A stretch of 64,000 nt of DNA from an uncultured Caldilineaceae bacterium. GTDB lineage: Bacteria > Chloroflexota > Anaerolineae > Caldilineales > Caldilineaceae. Location: assembly GCA_951813625.1 (NCBI GenBank), contig CATOTS010000028.1, positions 1-64,000 on the forward strand, given 5' to 3'. Of the stretch, positions 25,756 to 36,135 are shown piece by piece; positions within the stretch are counted from its first letter, which is position 1; each line of letters begins with the position of its first letter. The position numbers were made by a program, and so were the translations under genes. Under the pieces are notes generated by a model. The model ran no database searches. It saw nothing but the letters and a program-made list of their open reading frames with translations, and was not told where the DNA came from.

Positions 25756-26318
25756 CGCCGCTGGACGACATTGAGATTCTTCAGGAAATGCTCATCTCTG
25801 CTTCCCAAGTTCCATTGCAACAAGCGCCAGGTAAGGCTCCCTCAGTCCAGCTAACCGATTTCCAGAATAACTCATCAGCAGTTATTAGAGGTCTTCCTCA
25901 TGATTCAATTGTCATTCGAGCAGAGGATTTTGAAGATTCTCTAGCTGTCTTTGGCGGGTCAAAAGGGGAGCGAAAGCGGGCCGACTTCGTGATTGTATCC
26001 CAAAGTAAGAAGAAGTGGATTGTCTGCATTGAGATTCAGCAGGGGGACTATAAGGCCTCCAGCGAAGTCATCCAGCAACTGAAGGGAGCTCACTGCTTTG
26101 TGACTTACTGCAAATGTATAGGGAAGGAATTTTGGTCGGAACGGAAGTTTCTTGAAGGCTATGAGATCCGATATGTGAGCCTGGTCTACACTGGCATGGA
26201 CAAAAGGAGGACGCGTTCAAGGCAAGGAAAGAGACTATCGCACGATAGACCTGAAAACTATCTGAAAATATCGGGAAGGTCTCACCATTTTCAAGATTTG
26301 ACCAATAGGCCATCCTGA
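25752..26318 (+). CDS. Uncharacterised partner of the AAA ATPase, possible PD-(D/E)xK-like nuclease
   Basis: This protein has about 188 residues. GTG at 25752 is preferred because GGGGGA lies 5 nt upstream and its GTGA overlaps the ATPase stop; the track uses ATG at 25740. The core reads ERKRADFVIVSQSKKKWIVCIEIQQGDYKASSEVIQQLKG. An Asp strand followed by an E-I-Q strand and a Lys-bearing helix resembles a PD-(D/E)xK nuclease core, with Gln in place of the usual Lys. This is pattern recognition and not a family match. The C-terminus is basic (KRRTRSRQGKR). The tight coupling suggests an ATPase-effector pair. AT-richer like its neighbour, and about 210 bp of unremarkable sequence follow. Confidence 0.6.
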   Translation: MTPLDDIEILQEMLISASQVPLQQAPGKAPSVQLTDFQNNSSAVIRGLPHDSIVIRAEDFEDSLAVFGGSKGERKRADFVIVSQSKKKWIVCIEIQQGDYKASSEVIQQLKGAHCFVTYCKCIGKEFWSERKFLEGYEIRYVSLVYTGMDKRRTRSRQGKRLSHDRPENYLKISGRSHHFQDLTNRPS

Positions 26319-26528
26319 TGGATCTACACCCATCATATCCCGCTATCCCGTATGCAATTCTCGAATTCGATTTCCACTGATTCCCAGTTATCGTAGCGCC
26401 GGCGAAGGGGCAGCATGAAATAGTACTTTGATTCCTGTATATGCGGAGCCACAATGTCAGCAGTCTTTATTTGTATGGGGGCTTACCGGAACTCGGAATC
26501 ACATCCCGGCACACAATAGGGACCCCTT

Positions 26529-27665
26529 ATGAAGATTACAAACGTCAAGCTTCTAACACTGAGACATCCCACCCTTACACAGAGCCGGCACCGGTTGATC
26601 CAGGTGCCGGGCCTGCGGCGCATCCAGTACACGCATGCCGGAATCGCGACCAGCGAGCCGATGTACTCGCATATGCTGGAGGTGGAGACCGACGAGGGCG
26701 TCACCGGGCGCATCGCGCCGACGTCGATCAACAACCACCAGCTGGAGATCCTGAAGACGCACGCGATCGGCGAGAGTCCGTTCGCACGCGAGCGGCTCTA
26801 CCAGATGCTCCAAAAAGGCACGCGTTGGGTCTACCAGGAGCCGGGCTGGTTCGGAGAGTTCGACAACTGCCTGTGGGACATCGCCGGCAAGGCGGCGGGG
26901 CTGCCGGTCCACGCACTGATCGGACGCGTGCGTGCGTCGCTGCCGGTCTATCTCACAGCCGGCGACATGGAGCTGAAGGGCTACCTGGACCATATCGAGG
27001 GCGGCAGAAGTTTCGGCGTCAACGCCTACAAGCTGCACACGTATAAAGGCGGCAAGGCGGACATCCCGCTGCTGACAGAGGTGCGCAAGGCGGTCGGCGA
27101 CGATTTCGAGCTGCTCAACGACCCGGTCTGCTCCTACAACCTGCGCGAGGCGATCGAGGTGGGCCTGGCGATGGAGGAGCTGGACTATATCTGGCTGGAA
27201 GAGCCGATGCACGAGCAGAAGATGAACCTGTACCAGGAGCTGTGCAGCACGCTGACGATCCCGGTGATGGCGACCGAACGGCTGATGCACGACATCGACC
27301 TGACCGCGCAATGGCTGATCCAGGGGGCGACCGACCGGCTGCGGGCGCGGGCGACATTCGGCCTGACGCAGGTGCTGAAACTGGCCCATTTTGCCGAGCT
27401 GCACGGCACGAACGTGGAGTTCAACGGACCGGGCGGCCTCTACGGGCTGGTGCACGCGCACGTGGGCTGCTGCATCGACAATACCGACTACTACGAGCTT
27501 CTCGGCCCCGCCGACCCGCGGCGTCTGCGCACGGAGGGTGAGGAGTGGGGGCTGCTCAACGCCCCGCTAATCGAAGACGGCCACATCGCGCCGCCCGACG
27601 GCCCCGGATGGGGCGCGCTCTGGGATGAGGAGAGGCTGCGCTCGCTTACGGTGGAGACGAAATAG
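26529..27665 (+). CDS. Divergent enolase-superfamily protein
   Basis: This 378-residue protein has the capping-domain start KITNVKLLTLRHP and the segment DNCLWDIAGKAAGLPVHALIG, diagnostic for the superfamily. Barrel motifs depart from the usual pattern. YKLHTY gives a Lys-x-His where most have KxK. LLNDPVCSY stands at the first Asp ligand, LEEPM at the Glu and VMATERL at the third ligand. RLRARATFGLTQVLK replaces the common D-x-x-x-GG stretch. It is likely an acid-sugar dehydratase-like or racemase-like enzyme of unknown substrate. It follows the AT-rich cassette by 210 bp but has the GC-rich composition of the rest of the window. Confidence 0.8.
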   Translation: MKITNVKLLTLRHPTLTQSRHRLIQVPGLRRIQYTHAGIATSEPMYSHMLEVETDEGVTGRIAPTSINNHQLEILKTHAIGESPFARERLYQMLQKGTRWVYQEPGWFGEFDNCLWDIAGKAAGLPVHALIGRVRASLPVYLTAGDMELKGYLDHIEGGRSFGVNAYKLHTYKGGKADIPLLTEVRKAVGDDFELLNDPVCSYNLREAIEVGLAMEELDYIWLEEPMHEQKMNLYQELCSTLTIPVMATERLMHDIDLTAQWLIQGATDRLRARATFGLTQVLKLAHFAELHGTNVEFNGPGGLYGLVHAHVGCCIDNTDYYELLGPADPRRLRTEGEEWGLLNAPLIEDGHIAPPDGPGWGALWDEERLRSLTVETK

Positions 27666-27763
27666 CGGCCATGGGACCGATGCGAGAGACGAAAAACGCT
27701 CGTGTGGAAGGCAACAGCTACGTTAGAATTGCGCTTGGACAGTGAAATGTAGAGTCAAGAACA

Positions 27764-27979
27764 GTGCCGAAAATGCGCACGATTATCGTTGAACGACGAG
27801 GAAAACTCGAAGAATTGGATCGAACGTTTGATTTGCGCTTCTGGCAAGCTCAAACGCCGGCTGCGCGTGTAAACGCGGCTTGGGAGCTTGTCCTGCATAA
27901 CGCCAAGGTCAAGGGTCTTGATGTTCGCCAACTCCGACTACAGCGAACTGTTGAGAATTTTCAACGCCAGGAACGTTAA
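27764..27979 (+). CDS. Small protein of a nucleotidyltransferase toxin-antitoxin-like pair
   Basis: This 71-residue basic protein reads EELDRTFDLRFWQAQTPAARVNAAWELV and ends LRLQRTVENFQRQER. Small proteins of this shape are commonly found just upstream of, and overlapping, a DUF6036/AbiEii-like nucleotidyltransferase gene; the next ORF shows such an N-terminus. The track start is GTG at 27764; ATG at 27773 is an alternative. An extended -10-like TTAGAAT lies about 40 bp upstream. The gene itself looks intact although its partner is not. Confidence 0.55.
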   Translation: MPKMRTIIVERRGKLEELDRTFDLRFWQAQTPAARVNAAWELVLHNAKVKGLDVRQLRLQRTVENFQRQER

Positions 27980-28082
27980 ATATCTGGTGATCGGCGGCTA
28001 TGCTTTGATGCAGTTGAGCGCAGTTGGTTCTCTCAGGTCTCCCTTACACAGCCAGATGCGGCATCACCGTCGCCGCGAATAA
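27921..28082 (+). pseudogene. Truncated nucleotidyltransferase (AbiEii/DUF6036-like) remnant
   Basis: From ATG 27921 the frame reads DYSELLRIFNARNVKYLVIGGYALM, the N-terminal helix and GG(Y/H)A strand of minimal nucleotidyltransferases. Similarity ends after about 30 residues, before the catalytic DxD. The frame then runs antisense across the 3' end of the LLM oxidoreductase gene and stops. Most of the gene has therefore been deleted. It overlaps the small upstream gene by 59 bp, as is usual for intact pairs. Confidence 0.6.
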
Positions 28083-28937
28083 ATACGATCCCTCCACGCG
28101 CGGTAGGTCGGCGATGTTGACCGTGATGCGGCGGGCGCCCTGCTCGACGAGCCGTAGCAACGCGTCGGTCACCTGCGTCGGCGTTCCTTCGATTGTACCC
28201 TCGCCGGAGGGACGCACCTCCGGGTCATCCTTGAGCCGCTGCAGCTCGCGCTCGTTCTCGGCGATCAGAATGCTGACGTGTGCGACCTGTAAAATCTCGT
28301 CATAGTCCCGCCCAACCGCGCGGCAGTGTTCCTGCAACACCGACTGCTTGTGGGCATAGGTCTCCACATCGGGGCAGACGTAGTTCCACCAGTCGGCATG
28401 CTCTGCCACCACGCGCAGCAGGTATTTTTCCCCACTGCCGCCAACCATGATCGGCGGGACTGTCTCCGGCTTCGGCTCGCAGTAGGCGTTCTCCATGCGG
28501 TAATGCTTGCCGGCGAAGTTGACCGGCGTATCCGTCCACATCGCGCGCAGAATCTGGATCGCCTCGGCCAGCTGCTCGATGCGTGCGCGCGCCCTCGGAA
28601 ACGGCCAGCCGTAGCCCAGGTACTCCTCCTCGTTCCAGCCGGCGCCGATCCCGATCACGACGCGCCCGCCGGAGTAGGCCTGCGCGGTCGCGGCCATTTT
28701 GGCCAGATGGGCCGGGTTGCGGAAGCTGTTGCACAGCACGTCGTGGCCGACCAGCTTGTCCGGGTAGCGGGCCAGCGCGTAGACAGCCGTCGTCCATCCC
28801 TCGCCCACATTGTGCCCGTTGTACTGCACGTGATCCGGGAACCAGAGCGAATCGAACGGGTGGATGATCTGGTCGAGATAGGGGAAAAGCTCGGTAACAT
28901 GGCGGGACCAGGTGTTGATACCCACGGGAATACCCAT
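28044..28937 (-). CDS. LLM-class (luciferase-like, F420- or flavin-dependent) oxidoreductase
   Basis: This TIM-barrel protein of about 297 residues matches the bacterial luciferase-like family. Landmarks are FDSLWFPDHVQYN, VLCNSFRNPAHLAKMAATAQAYSGGRVVIGIGAGW, and PIMVGGSGEKYLLRVVAEHADWWN. Close relatives use F420 or FMN; the cofactor cannot be decided from sequence. ATG at 28937 is preferred because GGAGG lies 6 nt upstream; the ORF track opens at 28964. Its 3' end abuts the deleted nucleotidyltransferase gene, with which it converges. It is divergent from the cupin gene. Confidence 0.88.
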   Translation of the reverse strand: MGIPVGINTWSRHVTELFPYLDQIIHPFDSLWFPDHVQYNGHNVGEGWTTAVYALARYPDKLVGHDVLCNSFRNPAHLAKMAATAQAYSGGRVVIGIGAGWNEEEYLGYGWPFPRARARIEQLAEAIQILRAMWTDTPVNFAGKHYRMENAYCEPKPETVPPIMVGGSGEKYLLRVVAEHADWWNYVCPDVETYAHKQSVLQEHCRAVGRDYDEILQVAHVSILIAENERELQRLKDDPEVRPSGEGTIEGTPTQVTDALLRLVEQGARRITVNIADLPRVEGSYLFAATVMPHLAV

Positions 28938-29191
28938 GCTGACCTCCTGAGTGGCGGCGCGCATGACCCTCTGCAGGGAAACGGACGCGCAGGTCGCGGA
29001 TGAACTGTTGGTTGCCGGCGCCGGTTAGACCCTGCCGGCTTGCATTTCGTTTTCGATTCCTCCACAATCATACCAGAGGAGAGGCAAAGATGCTCCTGCC
29101 CCAACAGCGCGGGGCGGTGCACCGTGCTCCCTGGCTTCCACGGTCCGAGGGCTTGCCCAGGGGCGATAAACTGTTAAGAGGAGAGAAGCCG

Positions 29192-29839
29192 ATGGCTTTC
29201 GAAGTGTATGACTTTCGTGACGTAGACAAAAACGTCCTTGTAACGCCCGAGATCCGGGCGCGGCTCTATCACATGGCGCCGGGGCAGGTTGACCGCCGCC
29301 ACAGCCACGACCTCGGCCACGAAATCTTTCTTATCCTGGAAGGTAAGGCTGAATTCATGATCGCCGGGCACGTCGAAGTGCTGGAGCCGGGGCAGATGTG
29401 CATTGCCCTGGCCGACGAGATCCACCAAGTGCGGAACCTGCTGCCCGACCAGCGCACGGTCATGTTCCTGTCAGTGACGCCCCACATACAGCCGACGCAC
29501 ACCGGGCGCGACGCGGACGGCGCCGCGCACCCGCCGGCGTTTCGCCCCAATAGCTTCTATGACGACGTCGACGACACGCGGCCAGTCGGCCTATTGTTGG
29601 ATGAATTTGTGCATGGCGCGGACGCCCTCGCCGGCGAGGCCCGCCAAGCGGCCGATACCCATGCGCAGCAGGCCGGAAATTGGCGCCAGGCCGCGGCGAG
29701 CGGAAAGTTGGATGAAGCAGTGGCGGCGCGTAACGCGATGTGGGATGCCGTCTACAGCCTGCACAGCAAACTCTTCGGCCTGGACGTCCTCTGGAACAGA
29801 TTGGCGCCGCGTGCAAACGAGAATGGCGCCGGCGAATAG
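29192..29839 (+). CDS. Cupin-domain protein
   Basis: This protein has about 215 residues from the ATG at 29192; the longer track ORF from 29000 reads through non-homologous sequence. AAGAGGAG lies upstream. Residues about 25-95 form a cupin_2 beta-barrel: PGQVDRRHSHDLGHEIFLILEGKAEF with the His-x-His...Glu metal ligands, then LEPGQMCIALADEIHQVRN with the fourth ligand. The remaining about 110 residues are helical (ALAGEARQAADTHAQQAGNWRQA) and of unknown role. Cupins of this type bind a metal and act as sensors, isomerases or dioxygenases; function is undetermined. Confidence 0.8.
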   Translation: MAFEVYDFRDVDKNVLVTPEIRARLYHMAPGQVDRRHSHDLGHEIFLILEGKAEFMIAGHVEVLEPGQMCIALADEIHQVRNLLPDQRTVMFLSVTPHIQPTHTGRDADGAAHPPAFRPNSFYDDVDDTRPVGLLLDEFVHGADALAGEARQAADTHAQQAGNWRQAAASGKLDEAVAARNAMWDAVYSLHSKLFGLDVLWNRLAPRANENGAGE

Positions 29840-29851
29840 CCGGACCGGGCA

Positions 29852-30766
29852 CTACCAGCCGCCGACAGCCTTCCGGTTTACCTCGCCAATGACTTCGTCT
29901 CTTTCTTCGGTGTCGTTTTCGGTGCAGAATAGCGCGTCCTCTAGCAGGAAGGCGCTTCCGGCGTAGAAGCGGATTCGCTCCCAGCAGAGGTCGATGTGCG
30001 GGTAGACGCGGGCGCAGCGCCGCAGAAACTGTTCACCGTAGCATACGCATAGGCCGGCGAAGTCGACTGCAGGGTCACCGACGCCGGCGTGGCCGAAGTC
30101 GACGATCCCTGTTATCCGACGCGCACTCTCGCTGTACAGGATATTGCTGGCGCCGAAGTCACCGTGCCGCAGCACATTGGCGAAGGCAAAACTGTCTGCG
30201 TTCTCCAGGAACGGGACGAACCGACGGTCCGTCCAGTCGCGGGCCGCCGGGTTCAGGCGGGGATAGACGACGCGGCGGATTCGCGCGAAAATCCTGCCCC
30301 AGGCGGCTTGCGTTTCCGCCGGCTGCAATGGGTAGTCGATGGTTTGCGGCGGGACGGCGTGGAGCGCTTGCAGGAAGGTTGCCAGGTCTACCGCCAGGCG
30401 GTCGATCGTTCCGTCATCGTCGATCTGCGTGAATCGCTCTGGCCAAAATAGCTCGCCCGCCAGTTTGCGGTAGCCGACAAAGGCCCGGCCCACCTTCTCG
30501 TGGTTCTGGGCGTGGCAGATGTAGTGCGGCGTCGCTGTCGGGAGGTGCGGGCGGACGGCGTCCAGGATTGCCTGCTCGCGGGGCAGCGCGGCCACGCCTT
30601 GCGCGTACTTGGGAAAGCGAAAGAGCAGATTGTCGTTGACCAGGAGCAGATCATTGTTCTGGCCGCACCGATAGAGTACGCCCTTAACAATCGTTAGTTT
30701 GGGACAGGCGGCGGCGATGCTTTCCTGATACTTTCGCCGCGTGTCCGCCAGGGCTGCGTCTGTCAT
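29852..30766 (-). CDS. Aminoglycoside phosphotransferase-family kinase
   Basis: This 304-residue APH-fold protein has the nucleotide-lobe stretch LFRFPKYAQGVAALPREQAIL (with Lys). The Brenner-type catalytic loop is LRHGDFGASNIL (Asp base and Asn metal ligand), and GIVDFGHAGVGDPAVDF is the DFG-like metal site. APH-fold proteins phosphorylate aminoglycosides, homoserine, sugars or other small molecules. Nothing here indicates antibiotic resistance specifically. It starts 33 bp after the YyaL-like gene on the same strand, so probably one transcript. Confidence 0.85.
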   Translation of the reverse strand: MTDAALADTRRKYQESIAAACPKLTIVKGVLYRCGQNNDLLLVNDNLLFRFPKYAQGVAALPREQAILDAVRPHLPTATPHYICHAQNHEKVGRAFVGYRKLAGELFWPERFTQIDDDGTIDRLAVDLATFLQALHAVPPQTIDYPLQPAETQAAWGRIFARIRRVVYPRLNPAARDWTDRRFVPFLENADSFAFANVLRHGDFGASNILYSESARRITGIVDFGHAGVGDPAVDFAGLCVCYGEQFLRRCARVYPHIDLCWERIRFYAGSAFLLEDALFCTENDTEERDEVIGEVNRKAVGGW

Positions 30767-30799
30767 CCTTGCCTGCGAACGGGTCCTCGTTGTTTCCCG

Positions 30800-32872
<2,073 letters not shown>

Positions 32873-32987
32873 GTCGACTCCCTTGGCGCGGCTGCGCGCC
32901 TGCGTAAGTGCGGAGGTGCAAAGGCAATTATAGCCAGTGGGCCCTGCCGCGTCGAATCAGAATGTGGCGGCGGCGTCTTCTTGGGCC

Positions 32988-33660
32988 GCAGTCCAAAATT
33001 GGGGCACATGTTCCTTTGCCCCGGGTAGCCACGGAGTCATGCCCTGTCCACTGTCCACCACGCCCGGCAGTTCCTGGCAACTGGCCACTGACAACTGATA
33101 ACTGGCCACCGCAGTTCTGGACGGTCGGGCCTGCGGCCCTCCCTTGTGCGGGGGGACTCCCCCCGCAACGCCCCCCTGACACCCCTCCACCCGCCGCGTG
33201 TGGGTTCTAATGTAGCACAATTCAAGCAGCGGCCCGTCGCCCCGCCACAGTACGTCCGCGATTCCAGCGCGTCGCCAACCCGCCGCGTGCCTACACGGCC
33301 GTGTGTGTGCGTCCCCGGCCGATCGCGCGTTCGACCGGCGCGCACCGCTCCCTGCAGTTCCTGCCCCCTAACCCCTGCCCCCTGTCCCCTGCAGTTCCGG
33401 CCCTCCCTTGTGCGGGGGGACTCCCCCCGCAACGCCCCCCTGACACCCCTCCACCCGCCGCGTGTGGGTTCTAATGTAGCACAATTCAAGCAGCGGCCCG
33501 TCGCCCCGCCACAGTACGTCCGCGATTCTAGCGCGTCGCCAACCCGCCGCGTGCCTACACGGCCGGGCGTGCGCGGCGCCAGCCGTTCGCGCGCTCGACA
33601 GCCAGGCGCCTCCCCCCGCAGTTCCTGACCCCCTAACCCCTCTCCCCTGACCCCTGCAGT
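32988..33660. repeat. Dispersed non-coding repeat family 1, copy C, internally duplicated
   Basis: This copy starts CGCAGTCCAAAATTGGGGC and contains the shared GC-rich hairpin core (GTGCGGGGGGACTCC). About 168 bp starting at 33135 is repeated from 33399 with only a few differences, a 264-bp period. The rest of each unit is more diverged. Track ORFs here (33146-33628, 33037-33489) encode the same repeated peptide artefact and are not genes. Confidence 0.75.
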
Positions 33661-33754
33661 TTGACGTCCTTCGTGGAGATTCGTGCAAATTCGTGGATTA
33701 AGCAGGGCAATTGCATCTGAATCGGGTCAAAGCATCGTAAATGGACTGAAAAAC

Positions 33755-34550
33755 CAGGATCGCGTGCAAGAGCCAGCCGCGCGCGCTATAGTAGGACCAT
33801 GACCGACGCGACATGCGCCGGCAATGACAGAAGAAACAACATGGCAGGCGCCGCCCAACCCAATTTCGCGCAGCTCCGGGCAAGAGAACCGAAACCGTGC
33901 TACGCTGTCATTATCATGCCAATCCAACCAAGGGATTCCAGCTAGGATCGGCCCGCAAAAAACCGGATCGACCCGACCTGACCGGACTTCACCGGACCTG
34001 ACCGGACTTCACCCGACTTCGGAGGCACAAAACATTCGCTTGAGACACCTGACAACCTTGACTGACCTCACATCACAAAAACACAGCCGCCGCCAGCCCG
34101 GCAGCACACCCTGATGAACCGCCTAAACGACCCGCTCATGACGCAAAAAGGCAAGATAGGGCGAAATCCAGTGCAAGAGAGCTCCGACCATGCTACGCTG
34201 TCACCATCATGCCAAACTGCCCAACCGAGCCGGCCCTATTCGCGCCAAAAAGCAGATGCCCCAATTACTTGCTACTCTGTACGCTACACTGCAAATGACA
34301 TGCAGTTCAAACCGCCCAATTCTGCCCGAATTAAGCCCGAAATACCGCCGATCCCGGCGCCCGACACCCCCTCCCAAAAGAAAAAAAATTGGACGACATT
34401 GACTGACCTTGGTCGACCCTGGTCGAGATGAGTCGACCTATCCCACCCAAAAAGAGAGGACTTCGGCCCCAAGAGACAATGGAGCCAGACGACCCCCATG
34501 GCAGGTCTGCAGACACGCAAATCTTGCGACCAACGACATTGTAAAACTGG
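33755..34550. repeat. Dispersed non-coding repeat family 2, copy 2
   Basis: This copy shares its block order with 21210-21955. It contains a CTATAGTAGGACCATGA block, two copies of TGCTACGCTGTCA (about 33898 and 34192), two 20-bp units of GACCTGACCGGACTTCACC, and GTCGAC-rich units. An extra sub-repeat with GCTCATGACGCAAAAAGGCA at about 34134 makes this copy partly duplicated. No coding sequence is supported. With copy C it forms a non-genic stretch of about 2 kb (32873-34954). Confidence 0.65.
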
Positions 34551-34733
34551 TGGCTCCCATGATTAGAAGCCGACTGAGTTTGACGACTGACCGCCCTTGT
34601 TGTGACGGATTTTCGCTTTCATAGGGCAGACTGACACCGATTCGCACCTATATTCACATTCTTATGTTCGAAATCCCGGCGGAATCGGTCACATATTTGG
34701 ATGCGATTGCCCTGACCCTCTTCTTGAAACGTA

Positions 34734-34762
34734 TTGACAGCTACCGACGGGGGTGCTACTAT
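34734..34762 (+). promoter_or_regulatory. Strong sigma70-like promoter, probably for the oligopeptide ABC operon
   Basis: TTGACA (34734-34739), a 17-bp spacer and TACTAT (34757-34762) with an extending TGC form the best promoter match in this region. The next plus-strand genes are the IS transposase and, beyond it, the ABC transporter operon. The leader holds GGTGGGCCCACC (a 12-bp palindrome near 34853) and TTTCGG-AGA-CCGAAA. Confidence 0.6.
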
Positions 34763-34954
34763 TGCGATATGCTCTTGGAGTGCCCCCATACGAGATGTGC
34801 GACGTTTTTTTGTATTCTGGCTGACAGAATTCCTTCTTGAATAAAGAGTAAGGTGGGCCCACCTACTTCCATTTCTCGGTGGGTGGGTTTCGGAGACCGA
34901 AAGCGTATGTGGCGCTGCATCTTCTGGTTGGCCTCGGTCTGTTGATCTGTCTTA

Positions 34955-35940
34955 ACCTGAATTCGGAGTAAGTGAGCACCTTCACAAGCTGGTAGAATTG
35001 AAGTTCTGCAACCGAAATTCTCCAGCAAGGAAAGGTGCTCAGTGATGAGTATACTCAAACTGTACTGTCATGTCGATGATTTCTGTCAGTGGTTGGCTAC
35101 ACAAGAAAATGCCAAACTGTTGGGCGTGACTCGCAAACGAGGGCCGGCCCCGCGGCTGAGCTTGAGTGAAGTAATGACGATTCTGATTCACTTTCACCAG
35201 TCGCATTATCGCGATTTCAAGGCCTACTATATGCAGCACGTATGTGAGCATATGCGCAGTGAATTCCCTACACTGGTCAGTTACACGCGCTTTGTGGAGT
35301 TAATGCCATCAGCCCTGCCAGCCATGTGTCTCTATCTGCGTGGGCGCTTTGGCCGGGCGACAGGGGTGGCATTCATCGATTCGACCCCGTTGTCCGTCTG
35401 CCACAACCGGCGCATCGCCCGCCACCGAGTCTTTGCCGAGGTGGCCATGCGGGGCAAGAGCAGTATGGGATGGTTCTATGGCTTCAAGCTCCATCTGATT
35501 GTCAATGACCAGGGTGAATTGCTGGCGGTTCAACTCACACCTGGCAACACAGATGACCGCAAACCGGTCCCACAGATGACCAAAAACCTATGGGGTAAGT
35601 TGGTCGGCGACCGCGGCTATCTCTCCCAAGCTCTCTTTGAGCAACTCTTCGCACGCGGACTGCAATTGATCACGCCCATCCGCAAAAACATGCAGAATCG
35701 ACTTGTTGTTCTCGAAGACAAGCTGCTCACGCGTAAGCGCTTCGTCATTGAGACCATCGTTGACCAGCTCAAGAATATCTCACAAATTGAACATACCCGT
35801 CACCGGAGCCCAACCAACTTTATCGTCAATCTTATCGCCGGGCTGATTGCCTACTCTTGGCAACCCAAGAAGCCATCTCTCCATCTCTCTGACAAAGACT
35901 TGGCTCTCTTGCCTGCCCTTATCTAACTCCGAACTCGGGT
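34955..35940 (+). mobile_element. IS982-family insertion sequence, complete
   Basis: The element is 986 bp with one transposase gene. The left end ACCTGAATTCGGAGTAAGTGA and the complement of the right end ACCCGAGTTCGGAGTTAGATA match at 16 of 21 positions. It is flanked by a perfect 6-bp duplication, GTCTTA, at 34949-34954 and 35941-35946. Ends beginning ACC and a size near 1 kb are usual for IS982. Intact ends, duplication and ORF indicate a fairly recent insertion. Confidence 0.9.
35042..35926 (+). CDS. IS982-family transposase
   Basis: This 294-residue DDE transposase has catalytic acids in VAFIDSTPLSVC, LVGDRGYLS and RKRFVIETIVDQLK. The N-terminal RGPAPRLSLSEVMTILIHFHQSHYRDFKAYY is characteristic of IS982. 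The ORF is uninterrupted. The start is GTG 35042 or ATG 35045, preceded by AAGGAAAGG. It fills almost the whole element, ending 14 bp before the right end. Confidence 0.93.
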   Translation: MMSILKLYCHVDDFCQWLATQENAKLLGVTRKRGPAPRLSLSEVMTILIHFHQSHYRDFKAYYMQHVCEHMRSEFPTLVSYTRFVELMPSALPAMCLYLRGRFGRATGVAFIDSTPLSVCHNRRIARHRVFAEVAMRGKSSMGWFYGFKLHLIVNDQGELLAVQLTPGNTDDRKPVPQMTKNLWGKLVGDRGYLSQALFEQLFARGLQLITPIRKNMQNRLVVLEDKLLTRKRFVIETIVDQLKNISQIEHTRHRSPTNFIVNLIAGLIAYSWQPKKPSLHLSDKDLALLPALI

Positions 35941-36135
35941 GTCTTACGGTTTTGGCCCTTAATCTCATCGGAGACGAACTGAGGGATGCGCTGGATCCGA
36001 TGATGGAAAACATACGGTAAACAGTATTGTGTACGCAGCCGCTCCAGCGGATGCCATTCTCCGGCTGGGGCTGGGCTACCGACTACTGTCAAAATAACGG
36101 TCGTTGTCACCTATGAATGAAAAGGAGATAAGCGC
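35941..36135 (+). other. Leader segment between the IS and the binding-protein gene
   Basis: About 195 bp without an ORF. It ends in AAAAGGAGATAAGCGC, a strong ribosome-binding site for the gene at 36136. Before the insertion it was probably continuous with 34763-34954 as the 5' untranslated leader. Confidence 0.5.

Noticed and set aside
33037-33688. ORFs of 100-160 aa in repeat copy C
   Set aside because: They are low-complexity, internally duplicated with the DNA and lack ribosome-binding sites; repeat artefacts.
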